Part shown: positions 22,786-35,027 of the stretch, one piece after another
Numbering within the stretch: the stretch's first letter is position 1
Layout of the letters: every line of letters starts with the position of its first letter
Program-made: the position numbers and the translations under genes
Notes under the pieces: model-generated
What the model was told of the DNA's origin: nothing
Database searches by the model: none
Seen by the model: the letters and a program-made list of their open reading frames with translations, nothing else
From: Okapia johnstoni
Taxonomy: Eukaryota; Chordata; Mammalia; Artiodactyla; Giraffidae
NCBI GenBank assembly: GCA_024291935.2
Contig: CM044314.1
Coordinates: 28,308,001-28,372,000, forward strand
Length of the DNA: 64,000 nucleotides
Direction: 5' to 3'

Positions 22786-23699
22786 CTTCTTAATTTATTA
22801 GCTGAAATTCTTCTATAAAGAGAAACTCCCTTTCTCAACAACTTGATTATGCTGAGATGCAGCGTTTGTAAGAGAGACAGGATAAATGCCTGATTCTTTT
22901 CCTTTATTTATTCCTTTTAAAAATAGTGCGTTAATTATCCAGCATCCTTAAAAGGCAACCAATTATGTGAATTTCTTTTTACTATTATGAACTCATGGAT
23001 TTAAACGTGTTTGCTGTGTTTTAAACCACTGCGGTTTATTACCCTATTGATGCTCAAACTGTCCCAGTAAGAACTTCTTCTCTTTGGTTCCTAAGTCTTT
23101 TGGCAATGGCTATAGTTGTCCCTATAGTTTCTTTGCTTTGTGGCAAGACAGGAAACCCTAGTTATACATTGCTGCCCCAAGTTATACACTGTCTGCCCCA
23201 AATTTGGAAATAACCATGTCTATAAAGAGTTAGTTCCTTTTAGCAAGAAAAGGGTCTTAGACTCCACACACTATGTTCTTGGGATGTTCACTGCTACTGA
23301 GCTAGATATTATTCCTCAGCCTTTCAGCTGACAGAGATAGGAATTTTTTTTCTCATGATGAGTTCATACACACACTTCCAATTCACATTCATGATTATTA
23401 AGTTTTTACTTCACCTCATCAATTTTACATCTGTATCTTCTTTCTCCCATGCCTTAAATCTCAGTTATCAAAGACACTAACATAATTATTCATTTGCTCT
23501 ACCCTACAATAGGCAACAGTTTCAAAATAACAATATCATCACTACAAATCATGCTAGATAGACCAGAGTCATCCCACTATAGTATTACTGGTACAGATCA
23601 AATCACCATACTTTAAAGTCACTTGGAATAGTTATTCTGTGCAGCTATGCTACCAGGTCCAAAACACAGACAAGTTCATTTGTTTCATTTGCTTTTAAT
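22786..23699. other. No feature recognised
   Basis: A/T-rich intronic DNA without a credible frame or nameable repeat. 23160-23210 holds a short local duplication (gttatacattgctgcccca / gttatacactgtctgcccca). Confidence 0.5.
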
Positions 23700-23841
23700 C
23701 TTTAGAGATGGCTTGAAATAACTAGTTTTATAATTACATATAATATTTACTTAGTTTCAAAGTCAAATACACAAAGCAAGTATAGTCAGCAGAAGTCTAT
23801 CTATACTTGTCCTTGCCACCTTGTTACCTTCCTTCTATCTT

Positions 23842-24060
23842 GGTGGTGGTTTAGTTGCTAGGTTATGTCCAACTCGTGTGACACCATGGGCTGTTGCCTA
23901 CCAGGCTCCTCTGTCCATGGAATTTTTCAGGCAATACTGGAGTAGGTTGCCATTTCCTTTCCAGGGAATCTTCCTGACTCAGGAACTGAACCCACATTTC
24001 CTGCATTGCAGGTGATCTCCTCTGTTGCAGGCAGATTCTTTACCAACTGAGCCACCAAAG
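23842..24060 (-). mobile_element. Bov-tA SINE
   Basis: Reverse Bov-tA: 'ttagttgctaggttatgtcc', 'ccaggctcctctgtccatgg', 'tgactcaggaactgaaccca', tRNA-like end 'ttctttaccaactgagccac'. Somewhat diverged, with an internal repeat of the 'cctgcattgcagg' part. Confidence 0.93.
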
Positions 24061-24105
24061 AATCATTTATATTTCCATTGTTTTTGTTAAATACCAATGG
24101 AATTG

Positions 24106-24332
24106 ATTGGGCTTCCCAGGTGGGCACTAGTGGTAAAGAACCTGCCTGCCAATGCAGGAGACATAAAAGATGCAGGTTCAAGCCCTGGTCAGGAAGATCC
24201 CCTGGAGGAGCACATGGCAACCCACTCCAGTATTCTTGCCTGGAGAATCCCATGGACAGAGGAGCCTGGTGGGCTGCAGTCCATGGAGTTGCAGAGAGTC
24301 AGACACAACTGAAGCAACTGAGCATGCAGCAT
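24106..24332 (+). mobile_element. Bov-tA SINE
   Basis: Bov-tA in + orientation: gggcttcccaggtgggcact, 'gaacctgcctgccaatgcag', 'ttcttgcctggagaatccca', 'agagtcagacacaactgaag'. An imperfect flanking repeat, atggaattgat (near 24095) and atgcaattgat (near 24335), suggests a target-site duplication. It faces the previous SINE across 45 bp. Confidence 0.95.
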
Positions 24333-25110
24333 GCAATGCAATTGATATTTAACATACCATGCATACATTTTCTACATCTTGTTCTTTCCACCTAACAACA
24401 CACCTAAAGATGGCTTTAGAAATAATCTTCATTTCTTTATACAGCTGTATAATGCTCCACTGTGTGTCTGTACCATAGTTCCTTTAAACAGGCCCAAATT
24501 GATGGGCATGTGGGTTGTCTTCAGTCTTTTGCTGTGCCAATAAATAACCACATATATAGGTATTTTCATTTTTTTTTTGCCAGTGCATCTTTAATATAAT
24601 TTCCTGGAAACTGGACTGCTAAATCACACACCTATCTAGTTTTGCTAGATAAGTGTAAATTCCCCTCTATGGAAGTTAAACTGTTTTGTATTTCTACCAG
24701 CAAACTAGATGGCCTGTTTCCCTGTGCTCCACCAACAGAGTATGTTGTCTAATTCTTGGAGCTTTGCTAGTCTGATAGGTAAGATAACTCAGAAGTTTTA
24801 GTTTGCATTTCTCCTATGATGAGCAAAGTTGGGCATCTTTTTCTAGGTTTCAGAGATATTTTCATTTCTTTTCTGTGAACTCTTTGTTTATATCTCTAGC
24901 TCATTTTTCTATATGGTTGTGGGGTGTTTTTCTATTCTGTTTTTAGAAGCTCATTATTTATTTGTGGCTTAAACTGCAGATTTTTTTTCCCCAATGAATT
25001 ATTGGCTTTTATTTTTTTCTTTACATGCAAATATATTTTGTTTTCATGTCTAATTTATTAACCTTTCATTTTATTGGTTCCAGATTTCGAAGCCAGGATT
25101 TTTTTTTCAA

Positions 25111-26394
25111 CTTTCAGGTCAGGAAAGAAATTCATTCATATTTTCTTCTAGGACTCAGTGTAACATTTCAAATGATCATCATCTTTCCCCTTTCCATTCC
25201 TTAGAGAATGTACAAAAACAGTCTTATAGTCAGTCAGTTCGTATGCTGGAAGTAGTTCAGTTTCCATTTTAAAAGTCAAACACTTGATGTGGCTCATGCT
25301 GTCATTTTCCTAACACTGCTCTTTCACACACATGAACCCTTAAGATTGTGCAGACAAAGTAAAGAAACACCTGTGAACGTGTCATTGTGTTTCCCCTTTA
25401 CAGAGCTCCCTTGTGCCACCTGCAGTCATGAAGTCAGGTAGTATCCAAACCACCAAATGCCCCAAACACCAAGAGAGAGCTAGCATCAAGGCATGTTGTT
25501 CTTTCTCCATTCAGAGAATGAACAGCAAAGGAAATCTAGGTGCAAGAGGAGAAGAGTCTCCCTGGTGCCAGCCAGCACTTGCCAAGCAGCCAGGGCGAGT
25601 AAGGGGTATTCACACAAATGTTTTGTATGTGTGCTTATGGAAGAGAGAAGAATTTGGTAGAAAGAGCAGCTGCAGCCAGCTGCTCAGGGACACTCTGCCA
25701 AATGCCCTGGCATTGTGGATATAGCTTGTTTCGTGAAGTGCATCCAATTCAGGAATGGGGAATCATTTTTTACTTCTCTTTCCAGAGATATATCATATTT
25801 CCCATCTAAAATATTTCTTCATCAATAGGCTCTTGGAAGAATGACTTCCACAACTGCAGTCTGGTATGTGGGTTAGACAATGGCCTCACTACTTTGGATC
25901 TTAAAATAAGGCCACAGAAAAGTCTGACTTCTTTCATGTTGAAAAATATAAATCAATGATATTCAGATTTTTAATAATAATCTAATAGGAAATAATAACC
26001 AGGCCTGGCTAGCTTTCAATATATAAAGAAGTGATTCTTATACTTGAGTTATGTAAGAATGATTTATATATATATGTATATATACAGTCAATCTGTTTGC
26101 TTTCTTAACAAGCAATCCAGGTAATTTTAATGTAGGTTTCCTTGTATTATACTGTAAAAATCTCTGCTCAAGAGTTGAAATCCTCTAAATCCTCTAAAAG
26201 TCTACCTTACCTCCCAAGTTTCTTGAATTGCTTTTTTAAATCCCCAGGTTCTGAGACATTCTGATACCACTGTTTTGTTGACATTTCTGTCCCTGGCATC
26301 CAACACAACGCCTAGCACACAATGTGTATATCATATATATTTGTTGAATTAAGGAATAAAAATCTGGGACAAGTATATATTCACATGCAAAAGG
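25111..26394. other. No gene; intronic sequence
   Basis: No recognised repeat except a short MIR-like end near 26285-26360 (ggcatccaacacaacgccta, tttgttgaattaaggaataa). A TA-rich run lies at 26065-26090. The plus frame 25413-25724 (103 aa) starts at the first ATG after a CT-rich stretch but matches nothing I know. Confidence 0.5.
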
Positions 26395-26650
26395 ATGAAG
26401 TTTTCATATCATACCACTCAAAATAGATTAAAGACCTAAAGGAAAGAGCTAAAATTATAAAACTCTTCTAAGAAAATATTGGTATAAATCTTCATGACCT
26501 TGGATCAGGCAATGGATTCTTAGATATGACACCAAAAGCACAAGCAACCAAAGAAAAAGATAAACTGAATTTTTATCAAAAAGAAAAGCTTTCGTGCTTC
26601 AAAGGACACTATCAAGAAATTGAAAAGACAACTCACAGAATTGGAAGAAA
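26395..26650 (+). repeat. L1 ORF2 fragment
   Basis: L1 in + orientation: 'aaaatagattaaagacctaa', 'cttggatcaggcaatggatt', 'acaccaaaagcacaagcaac', 'aaaggacactatcaagaaat'. Truncated at both ends; frames are broken. Confidence 0.85.
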
Positions 26651-27449
26651 AAACATCTATTATAGCATCTGCCTTCATGCTTCCTATAGAAATATTCCCC
26701 TGTACCAACTCTAGAACTTTTGCTCTGCATCCCTCTCTCTTTTTTGGGATCTGTCTCTGGTTTTTTCTTTTTCACTTCTCATCTTTTTCTTTTCTTTTTG
26801 TTCCCGCTGTGTTTCTCCATCTTTTTCTTATTCTGTGCCTAGGGAATCCAATTTAAATTTATCTTTTTATAAATGAGATTCCGGCTTTTTGTTTTGTTTT
26901 GCTTTTTCTCCCCTAATGTCCCCAGGGAATTTATTTGAGGGTTAAAGAGCCTGGGTACCACAGAGTCTTTACTACCCTGCCAGTTGCCTACTTCTGTATA
27001 CTTATCCAAGGCTCACGAACAGACACACACAAAGTAGGCCTTTGATCCTGAAAACCTAGGGATCCCACTGGGACGAGGATAAATATTTATCTCTATTTGC
27101 TTTTTTTCTGTTGGGGCCTGGTTTCTGGCTTGCTCAATGTCCTATTTGGCCAAAGACCAGCCAGGTCAGGAAAAGATCACGCCACAGTTCCAGTCTTGAA
27201 AACATGTGGGAAGAGCCTCCAAACAGTTCCCATATGAATTGTAAAAGGGTCATCTGAGTACACTATGAGTGTAAGGAAATATGTAGGGAGAAAAAGCATT
27301 CTTTGCCCTCACGATAAGTTAGAGAAGAAAACCAAATATAGAATATTCTCTTATGAATTTCTTCTCATACCCTTACCTAAGCAAAGACAAGAAACATTCT
27401 AGAAAGCCTTATGAGGGCTGAAATAGCTCTCTGGTGGCTGCAAAGAAGG
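26651..27449. other. No feature recognised
   Basis: T/C-rich to about 26920 (ctttttcttttctttttg), then ordinary intronic DNA. No credible frame. Confidence 0.5.
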
Positions 27450-27620
27450 AAGAAGTAGGAGTCACACCGATCATGGTTTTCAAATCTTAATTTTGCTACC
27501 TATGAGCCAAGCCTCACTTTCCTAAATACGTAAAACCAAAATAATAAAAACCTACTCTACAGAGTAGTTGAAAGAATTTATAGATAATTATGTATATAAA
27601 CACAGAGCATGGTTCCTAGG
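27450..27620 (+). repeat. MIR SINE
   Basis: MIR order in + orientation: 'ggttttcaaatcttaatttt', 'cctatgagccaagcctcac', 'tcctaaatacgtaaaacc', 'gttgaaagaatttatagat', 'gagcatggttcctaggacac'. Diverged. Confidence 0.6.
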
Positions 27621-27964
27621 ACACAGCAGCAATTCAGTTTTGGTAGAATTACTAGATATGTCCCATTCTCTTCTAATGACTCTGATTCCTGGGCTTCAGG
27701 TCACTGTGTTCCTTGGTCTTAACCTGGAAACCATACAAAGAAGATGGACCGTTCTCTGACTGGAAAATGGAGACCTGCCTCTGATAAAGGGCATGTGCTC
27801 CTCTCTCCCACAAACCAACCTCATCGTTCAGTGGAAGGCAAGATCTACCAAAAGCTAGTTGTTAGCTCCACTGGGCTTACTGTGGGTAGAGAAGGGATGA
27901 CAAGCAGATTCCCTAAGCCTCTGCATCTGTAAGATGAAGAATGGCTTCTGTCTATAGCCCGCAG

Positions 27965-28160
27965 TCCTGCTGCTACCACCATTTGTATCCTATCACCATT
28001 GTTACTTCTGCATTTCCACTGTTGGCATTGCCATTGACTACAATCATGGCCATCTCACGTCCACTAGTAACATTATCAGCACCATCATCATGACCAATAC
28101 TACCTTTCCTTCTCCCCTCCACCACAACCACTACTACCATCAGTATCATCACATGTCATC
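27965..28160. repeat. Degenerate trinucleotide-rich tract (CAC/CAT/ACC)
   Basis: About 195 bp in which ACC, CAT and CAC triplets dominate: 'tgctaccaccatttgtatcc', 'agcaccatcatcatgaccaa', 'accacaaccactactaccat', 'cagtatcatcacatgtcatc'. Looks like a decayed trinucleotide repeat rather than coding sequence. Confidence 0.6.
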
Positions 28161-31100
28161 AGTCAAGACCCTGGCGACCAGAAAAAGAATGGGTAAAAGT
28201 CAACCTGTCAAGCAGGATGCTTTAAAGGTGGTTCTATTTAGAGAACCTTTGAATCACCTGGACAAACTGTGCTACATCCAACTCTCAGCATGTACACAAA
28301 CGGCCCCACCTAAAGTTACTTGCTACAACAAATGCCACTGAATTGAAGAGAGACTCCTACAGAGGCACACTCCTTGTGTGACACAGAGCAAGGACTGGGG
28401 GAAGGCTCCCCAGGCCTCCAAGGGGGTCTCTAACTTGGCTTTGTGCTGGGGTGGAGTGGAGTAAGTGAGTAGCCATGGCCTCATAACTTGAAGGGCTGGC
28501 CATATTTTCATTTATCAGGAAGAGCTCAACAGGAGTTTTGAACTTGAAGCCCACTGACAAAACAGCTTTGCCAGTAGTCCTATGGGAGGCTCATGTCTTG
28601 GGAGAATAAAAATGCCCTGCCTGTCATCATAAGGAAAACTGAAACAAAATCCTTTTAAAACAAATTTTACAGAGATTTTGCTGTATTTTCCTTTGAAGAT
28701 ATAAAAAATACATTACAACTCTGTCCATATTTTAAAAATAGGTCACAAGTTTTTGCTAAAAAAAAAAGAAGCTATTTTTATTTCCTTCCATCCTTATAAC
28801 TTAATATTATAAACAACTAAACTGATTTTTTAATTATATTTTTAAAAAGACTTTTTTTTTTAAAGTAAAGGTTATTCCTAGGCTGACACTGAATATGCCA
28901 GGTCTGTAGTTAGAAGCAAATTTTTATAGCTGGTTATTAAACCCCTGAATATGAGTTTATATTGGAAAAACTGAAGCGATCTTAACTCTAACTATGCCAA
29001 TGGGCGCCACTTTAATTACAGTCCCAGAATTGAATAAAACACAGTCTCTCTCCTACAGTAGCATCACAAAGAACCCCATTAACTCTCCAATTACTAAATG
29101 AGGAAACAACATTCTCTAGAACCCAAGCCAAGGGAAAAAAGAGCTCTGCATGTTCTGACTTCAAACTTTAAAATTGGGCTTCAAAGTTACAGGATACCTA
29201 AGAAAGTGCTCCCCTGCACGATAATGTTTACTTCATTTATTTAAAATAAGTGAGTACCCTAGCCAAGGCTCACACAAGACTATTTGTTTAACAAATAAAG
29301 ATGTGTGTTTCCTGGAGTGTTCTAATTGGGATACAGATCCCACCTCCTAAGAAATCTGGGCTTGGATACCTCCCACAGGACACTTTTGACAGTGTGGGTA
29401 TCCCATACTGAGGGGAGTGGAGGATCTGGTGTTCATAAGGGAGCAAGCACATGGAAAAAACTATAGAACAAATGGTTTGTCTCCCACCAACGCATCCATC
29501 ACTCTTTCAACAGGAAAGAAAAGTGGGGAAGGTCAAAATGATATCCAGTAGGATTTGTAAATTGAGCTATTCAGTAGGCAAGCAAACTTAAAAATAGTAA
29601 CTTGGGGGAGGCCAGTTTCCCTCATCTCCTCCATTCTCTCACTCCTCCCTCCCCAATCTGCCATGCTGTCCCTGCTGTCTTTGTAACAGCAGTTAAAGAG
29701 CCCTGTTTTCAAAGCCATGCTAACATATTGGGAAACACCAGGGCAAAATCAAAGATTCTTTGGCTGGGCGTGTAATATAAAACTTGAAGTTGTTCCTGTT
29801 AAATAAAAACAGCCATGTTAATTTTGGTGCCATTGAAAACACAGGAAAATGCTGTTGCCAAATGGAAAGGGGAAAAAAATTGCTTACCAAATGGGAAGCA
29901 GTTGTATTTTCAAGACTTGAGAACAGTATTACAAAAACTAGAGAGCAAAACTGAAAGAGGAAAAAGAAATGAAAAGAATAGTTGTTTTCTCTATTTAATT
30001 ATTTTCTCCATCAAGGTAAATGAATGCATCCATGATTCCCTAGAGGAGACATGGAATTCGAGCCTCAGGAGTTTCACTCCCTTGTGTTGTAAATAAGGAA
30101 CCATTTTCTTGCTGGACCTTCAGCTCTTGGTTCCACACCCTTCTGCAAATTCACTCAGGACCACATTCCCATGGTTTACAGACTAACTGCGTGCACTATG
30201 AGGTCATCAGAAAATAAAAAAAAAAACTTCTGCACTCAAGATCCTGTTTTGAGCTGAATTTGACCATTGGATGAAAGAGCAAAATCACAGAGGTAGAAAT
30301 GAAATTGTTTATCTTCTGGTTCCACCTGAAACTTAGGAACTATTCCCAACAATGTTTCCAAGTGCCTCTGAGCTCGTAAATATAGCAGAGAGCATATATT
30401 TGTGATGATGGGTATGACTGCAAGGGATTCACAGGAGACCAGCCTTGGCTGATTTTAACACCTTTGGGAAAGAAACCAGAAAAGGACAGAAGAAAAGAAA
30501 TGCTAAAGACCAAAGACTCTTGAGATCCTCTTTTAAGGGGCTTGAGGAGATTCTGAAACACTGATTTTTGTTGTTGTTGTTGTTATTCCTAAAATATGTG
30601 TTATGAGAGAATGCTTTTCATTTTAATTTTTATTTTGGGTATTACTCTAATGGTGATTCCTATCTTACTCTCCCCTGTTTAAGCTGATGGCCATACACTG
30701 GGAAAATCACACCAGACATCTTTGGCAAAAAGTAAAGTTGACTTCATCATCACTGCTACCCCTATAATATGCATTCTTTCCCTCACTTTATAAATAGTAA
30801 CTGAATGTCATCTATATGCCTGGTATTGCTGGTTGTGATAAAATTCAGCATCGGGTGAATATTTTTCATAGACAGGGTCTTTTCATTCCGAAGGCATGGC
30901 TTCCACAAATTGGCATGTTGGCAGTGCCCCAGATTCTCAGTAAGAGCAATGAGTATTTGATAACTCTGTCCTTGAAACAAAATCCAAGTGAGATTTCCCT
31001 AGTTCTGAAGTTACTGTGAAATTCTAGTGGATCCTACAACTTTGAATCGGTAGCCAACACTGTGGCTCACTCTACACATCATTCCATTCAGTCTGGCATG

Positions 31101-31489
31101 GAAACCCAGAGGACGGCCAGCGTAATGTGGGGAATGACATCAGGAAGGGCACGGGACACTCAAGACTTGCTAAAAGGCGTGCCAGTTAAGAGACCTCATT
31201 AGGTCTTTCAGGGAATCAAGCTTAGAGGAGTTAACAGCCTCTTGAAGGACTGAATTGGAATCCAAAGAGAATCAAAGAACTTGGAAAAGTGGTTAAAGAA
31301 AATGAATTTCCAGGAACACATGCTGACCAGTCTGAAGTAAGGAATGACTAAACATGTGTTAATAAAGTAGTAAAGGGAGCTATAATGATATAAATGGAAA
31401 GAGAGTCAGCTGCCTAGCACAGTTGTTAGAGTTAAATATAAGATTCTGGGGCTGGTGAGTGAAATCATGGCACCAGGGAAAAGGGGCTC
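28161..31489. other. No gene; repeat-poor intronic sequence
   Basis: More than 3 kb with no SINE or LINE that I recognise. A short GTT run lies at 30565-30584 and poly(A)/poly(T) stretches at 28760-28860. All frames are short with no family signature. Confidence 0.5.
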
Positions 31490-31710
31490 AGGCTATAGGC
31501 TCCACAGGCAGAGGCTGGGGTTGAATTTTGGCTGTCACTTGGGTGATGGGAAAGTCAGAGAACTACTCGTTTCTGTTTCTTCATCTACAAAATACCAGTA
31601 ATAATAACCTCTACCCTGTAGAGGCTGTAAAGGCTTCAACAGGACAACACATGAAATGTCCTCAGGACAATGCTGGACCTAGGGTTAAGAGCTCCATAAA
31701 TGGACCGTGT
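31490..31710 (+). repeat. MIR SINE
   Basis: MIR in + orientation: 'ggctcaggctataggctcc', 'ggttgaattttggctgtca', 'gtttctgtttcttcatctac', 'ataataacctctaccctgta', 'gagctccataaatggac' at the 3' side. The plus frame 31528-31788 covers it and is not a gene. Confidence 0.7.
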
Positions 31711-33528
31711 GTTCACTGTGGAGACACTGTTGCAGCTTCCTGTGTCTGGTTTTGGACTCTGCAACTTCTGAGTAATAAAGAGAACTAAAAAGTGATCCAG
31801 AAGAAAGCAACTGAGATGCTTAAAGAAAAGGAAAATAGAAACATAAAAAGGAACTCAAAACTGGTGGGATTATCTAGCTCAGAAAAGCAAAAGCTGGAAG
31901 GTTTAGGAACAAAGCAAATAAGCAATAAAGCACCCCCTGATTCAGGAGGGGGTGACCAGCTCTTCTGCTGCTGGATTTAGCCTGTGAGAGAAGGTGTGCT
32001 ATTGCAGCAAGAGGAGCGAGGGTTAGCTATAAAAAAGAACTTCCCCCACAATTTTCTTTCTATGAAGAGTCATTTCCTTTGGCCTTAGAGGCCAGACAAG
32101 CACAAGTCTACTCATCAGATGAGGCATCCATTTCAAAATATAAGAAAAATGACCCTGCAGTTGCTGCTTTTTAGCTTCTAACAAGATGACCAAATCTGTA
32201 AAGGGGTTCAGGGTCCTGCCACGTGGGGGAGGTGACACAAATGACCAGCAGTTCCAATCTCTGTGCTTTCTGAACCTCGGAGCCCTTCTGTAACGGTTCT
32301 CTTTGTCTGTTCCCCCTAAGTGATGACTGTCCTGCCAAACCAGTGTGGTGATCACTATATTCTGTGTATGTGTCTACAGGAAATAACCACCAGAGAGGTC
32401 AATAGGCCAAATGCTTGTGGTGTGTGTTTGCACACACATAGTGCTGAGGCCTACAGCTTATATTAATTTGGTATCCGCTAAAGTGGTTGCCCTTTAGAGA
32501 TTTTTAAAAAATAATCTGCCGTGCTGGTAAAACATTTTCCAAATTTGTTCTTTAGTGTCATGCCCTATTAAGGCTGAGATAAATCATATCCATTGCTTGC
32601 CTCCCATTGATGTTACTGAAGAAATCAGATTATTCTGGCCAACATCAAACCATAATAGAGTAGCAGGCTAGGCCCTGCCTACTATTTCAAATTGAATTTT
32701 GAGTGATATGCTCTAGAATTATGTGGGGAGTGGTGTATGGATGTTCAACTGAGCTTAAAAACTGTTTCAGCAACGCTGCCACAATTCAACCAATTCCTTG
32801 AAGAGCCTGGAAATTCGGACACATTTGGTTGTTTCCATAACCCACTACTTTCCATTTCCCTTCCTGGCATTTCATTCTGTGTTTTCTGTATTCAGATCAT
32901 GCTTGGCCTTCTGCCTAAGTCTGAAGATTAAACCCATTAAAAATCTCTGTCTCCTCAACATCCTCCTATTTAAAAAAGAGATAGCATCCGCCTTCCCCTT
33001 CATTTTTTTCTATGTGGTTAAAGAATATTTTCCCTTTTCCTCCTTCAAATTTTCTGACTTGAAACCTACACAAAGGCATTATTTCATTGGGCTGGTTGCT
33101 GGTCTGAGCTCAGTGCAGCCTCTCACCAGCCTAACTCTGGAGTAAAGGCTCTGCTCTTAGAAGTCCAGCGGCAGGTCCCCACACCAGCTAGTACGGCTCA
33201 CTCAACACCAGGGTGCAACCCAAATAAAAAGCACCAATGGCTCAAATTATATAAATAATATCCAGTTCTCTAACCTAGAAAAATAAATGGCACTTCTTAA
33301 TGCTATTTAAAAATATAAAATATGTGGGTTAATTTTCTAAAAAAAAAAAGGTTCCTAAATATGTGGATTCATTTTCTTAAAATAAAGTTCCTGAAACTTC
33401 CAAAGTTACTGAGAATAGGATGAACACAACTTTGCAGTCATTAAAATTAACGAAATCTGAGGAATAAGACCATTACAAAACTACTGAAAAGGGGATCATT
33501 AATGCTTCCACTTGGTTTATTAGATGAG
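31711..33528. other. No gene; intronic sequence
   Basis: No recognised repeat. Overlapping short frames near 32737-33145 start at chance ATGs and show no domain. A run of A lies near 33340. Confidence 0.5.
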
Positions 33529-33657
33529 GTTGTTGTTGTTTATTGCTAAGTCGTGTCCCACTCTTTTGCGACCCGATGGCCTGTAGCCCACCAGGCTCCT
33601 CTGTCCATGGGGTTTCCCGGACAAGAATACTGGAGTGGGTTGCCATTTCCTTCTCCA
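33529..33657 (-). mobile_element. Bov-A SINE (monomer, 5'-truncated)
   Basis: Reverse Bov-A unit starting with a GTT tail (gttgttgttgtttattgct), then 'aagtcgtgtcccactctttt', 'ccaggctcctctgtccatgg', ending 'gggttgccatttccttctcc'. No tRNA-like part. ATTAGATGAGG(T/A) occurs on both sides (33520-33530 and 33659-33670), which is a likely target-site duplication. Confidence 0.92.
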
Positions 33658-33934
33658 TTATTAGATGAGGACTTGGGCCTAAATAAGCAAGAGCTTCACA
33701 ATGATACATTAGGTTTATTAGTCTTATTTCCATCCTTGCTTTAGTGAGCCACACAAAAGTGCTGATATTCCATTGCTTTGGAAATCTCACAAAAATGTCA
33801 CATGTTTTAACCTACAGTTATAGCATTAATGGGGGATAAATAAGATGCAGGCCCATCTCTACTTCCCACAAGATGGCAGGAATAGCAGCAGAATAACAGA
33901 ATCTGTGCAATTTACTGATTTCAAAATGCACCAA

Positions 33935-34175
33935 ATGCTCCATGCAGCATTGTTTACAACAGCAAAATACTGGGAAAAGCTCAAAGATCCCTAATCTGGA
34001 AAAATAAACTGAAAACTTCCATAGAGTAGAATACCATGCAATTAAATATAAAAAGAATGAGAAAACTCTCTAAGGCCTAATAATAGACAGAAATCCAGGC
34101 TATCATGTAAAGTGATAAAAGCACAGTATAAGCAGGGTGTGTGCTCTGCCTTCTTTTGTGTAAAAGAAGGAGGGA
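33935..34175 (+). repeat. L1 3' UTR-type fragment
   Basis: Late L1 3' text: 'catgcagcattgtttacaac', 'gcaaaatactgggaaaagct', 'gtagaataccatgcaattaa', 'agtgataaaagcacagtata', 'cttcttttgtgtaaaagaag'. Diverged. Confidence 0.7.
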
Positions 34176-34189
34176 ATCTGAAGAGTTTT

Positions 34190-34580
34190 ATTGGCTATTT
34201 ATTACTGCATCTGCATGGAGACTCCCTAAAAAAGAAACAGCTGACCCAAAATGTTGTCACTTGGGCTTAAAACCCACAGCAGCAAATCAGAACCTACCTA
34301 GCACAATTGCAGTTTCAGCCTCTCCCAGGCGGAGAATTTTCAACCAAAGTCTGGAGTTTCCTAATCAACATTAGTGAGGTCATCTGCATGACAGAGATGC
34401 CTTTCCTCCAAAGGAAGGTGACTTCACCTGAAACAACCTTTTCTCTTATTTTTGAGTTCCCTGTTCACCCACTTTGTGCCTTTAAAAACCTTCCATTTTG
34501 TACAGCTTCCCAGAGTACCTTTCTGCTTGCTGCCCGATTCATGAATCAATGAATAAAGCCAATTATATCTTCAATTATTT
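34190..34580 (+). repeat. Possible solo LTR of an old endogenous retrovirus
   Basis: An LTR-like pattern with no internal retroviral genes: a stretch ending with a TATA-like 'gtgcctttaaaaaccttcca', then about 75 bp later 'tcaatgaataaagccaatta' (polyadenylation signal) and 'tatatcttcaattat'. No matching second LTR or viral gene is seen nearby. Tentative; family not identified. Confidence 0.35.
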
Positions 34581-34702
34581 TTTTGAATTTTGTTTTTTAA
34601 CAAGACATGGGGGCTTATACAAAAAGCTAATGCCAGTATATACATAAATAAGTTCATTTGTATCATTTTTTAGATTCCACTTATCATATAAGTGATATTG
34701 GG

Positions 34703-34898
34703 CTTCCCAGGTGGCCTAGTGGTAAAGAATCCATCTGCCAAGCAGGAGACACGGATTCGATCCCTGGGTCTGGAAGATCCCCTGGAGGAGGAAGTGGCTA
34801 CCCACTCCAGTATTTTTGAATGGAGAATTCCATGAGCAGTGGAGCCTGGTGGGCTACAGTCTATGGGGTGGCAAAAGAGTTGGATACAACTTAGTGAC
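34703..34898 (+). mobile_element. Bov-tA SINE
   Basis: Head gggcttcccaggtggcctag, 'gaatccatctgccaagcagg', 'cactccagtatttttgaatg', end 'gagttggatacaacttagtg'. A reverse Bov-A follows immediately. Confidence 0.93.
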
Positions 34899-35027
34899 TG
34901 CTGCTAAGTCACCTCAGTCGTGTCCGACTCTGTGCGACCCCATAGATGGCAGCCCAGCAGGCTCCGCCATCCCTGGGATTCTCCAGGCAAGAACACTGGA
35001 GTGGGTTGCCATTTCCTTCTCTAACTT
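34899..35027 (-). mobile_element. Bov-A SINE (monomer)
   Basis: Reverse Bov-A starting 'tgctgctaagtcacctcagt', then 'gtccgactctgtgcgacccc', 'agatggcagcccagcaggct', ending 'gggttgccatttccttctc'. Followed by taacttagtgactaa, which repeats the 'caacttagtgact' just before it (34888-34900), a likely target-site duplication; it is inserted into the tail of the Bov-tA. Confidence 0.93.

Larger units (their letters stand above)
23700..25110 (-). repeat. Old L1 LINE 3' region, reverse, split by two SINEs
   Basis: Reverse L1: 'tttcaaagtcaaatacacaa' and 'cagcagaagtctatctatac' before the SINEs. After them come 'tgtataatgctccactgtgt', 'ttgctgtgccaataaataac', 'tgctccaccaacagagtatg', 'gtttgcatttctcctatgat' and 'ttctatatggttgtggggtg'. 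No coding capacity left. Confidence 0.7.
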
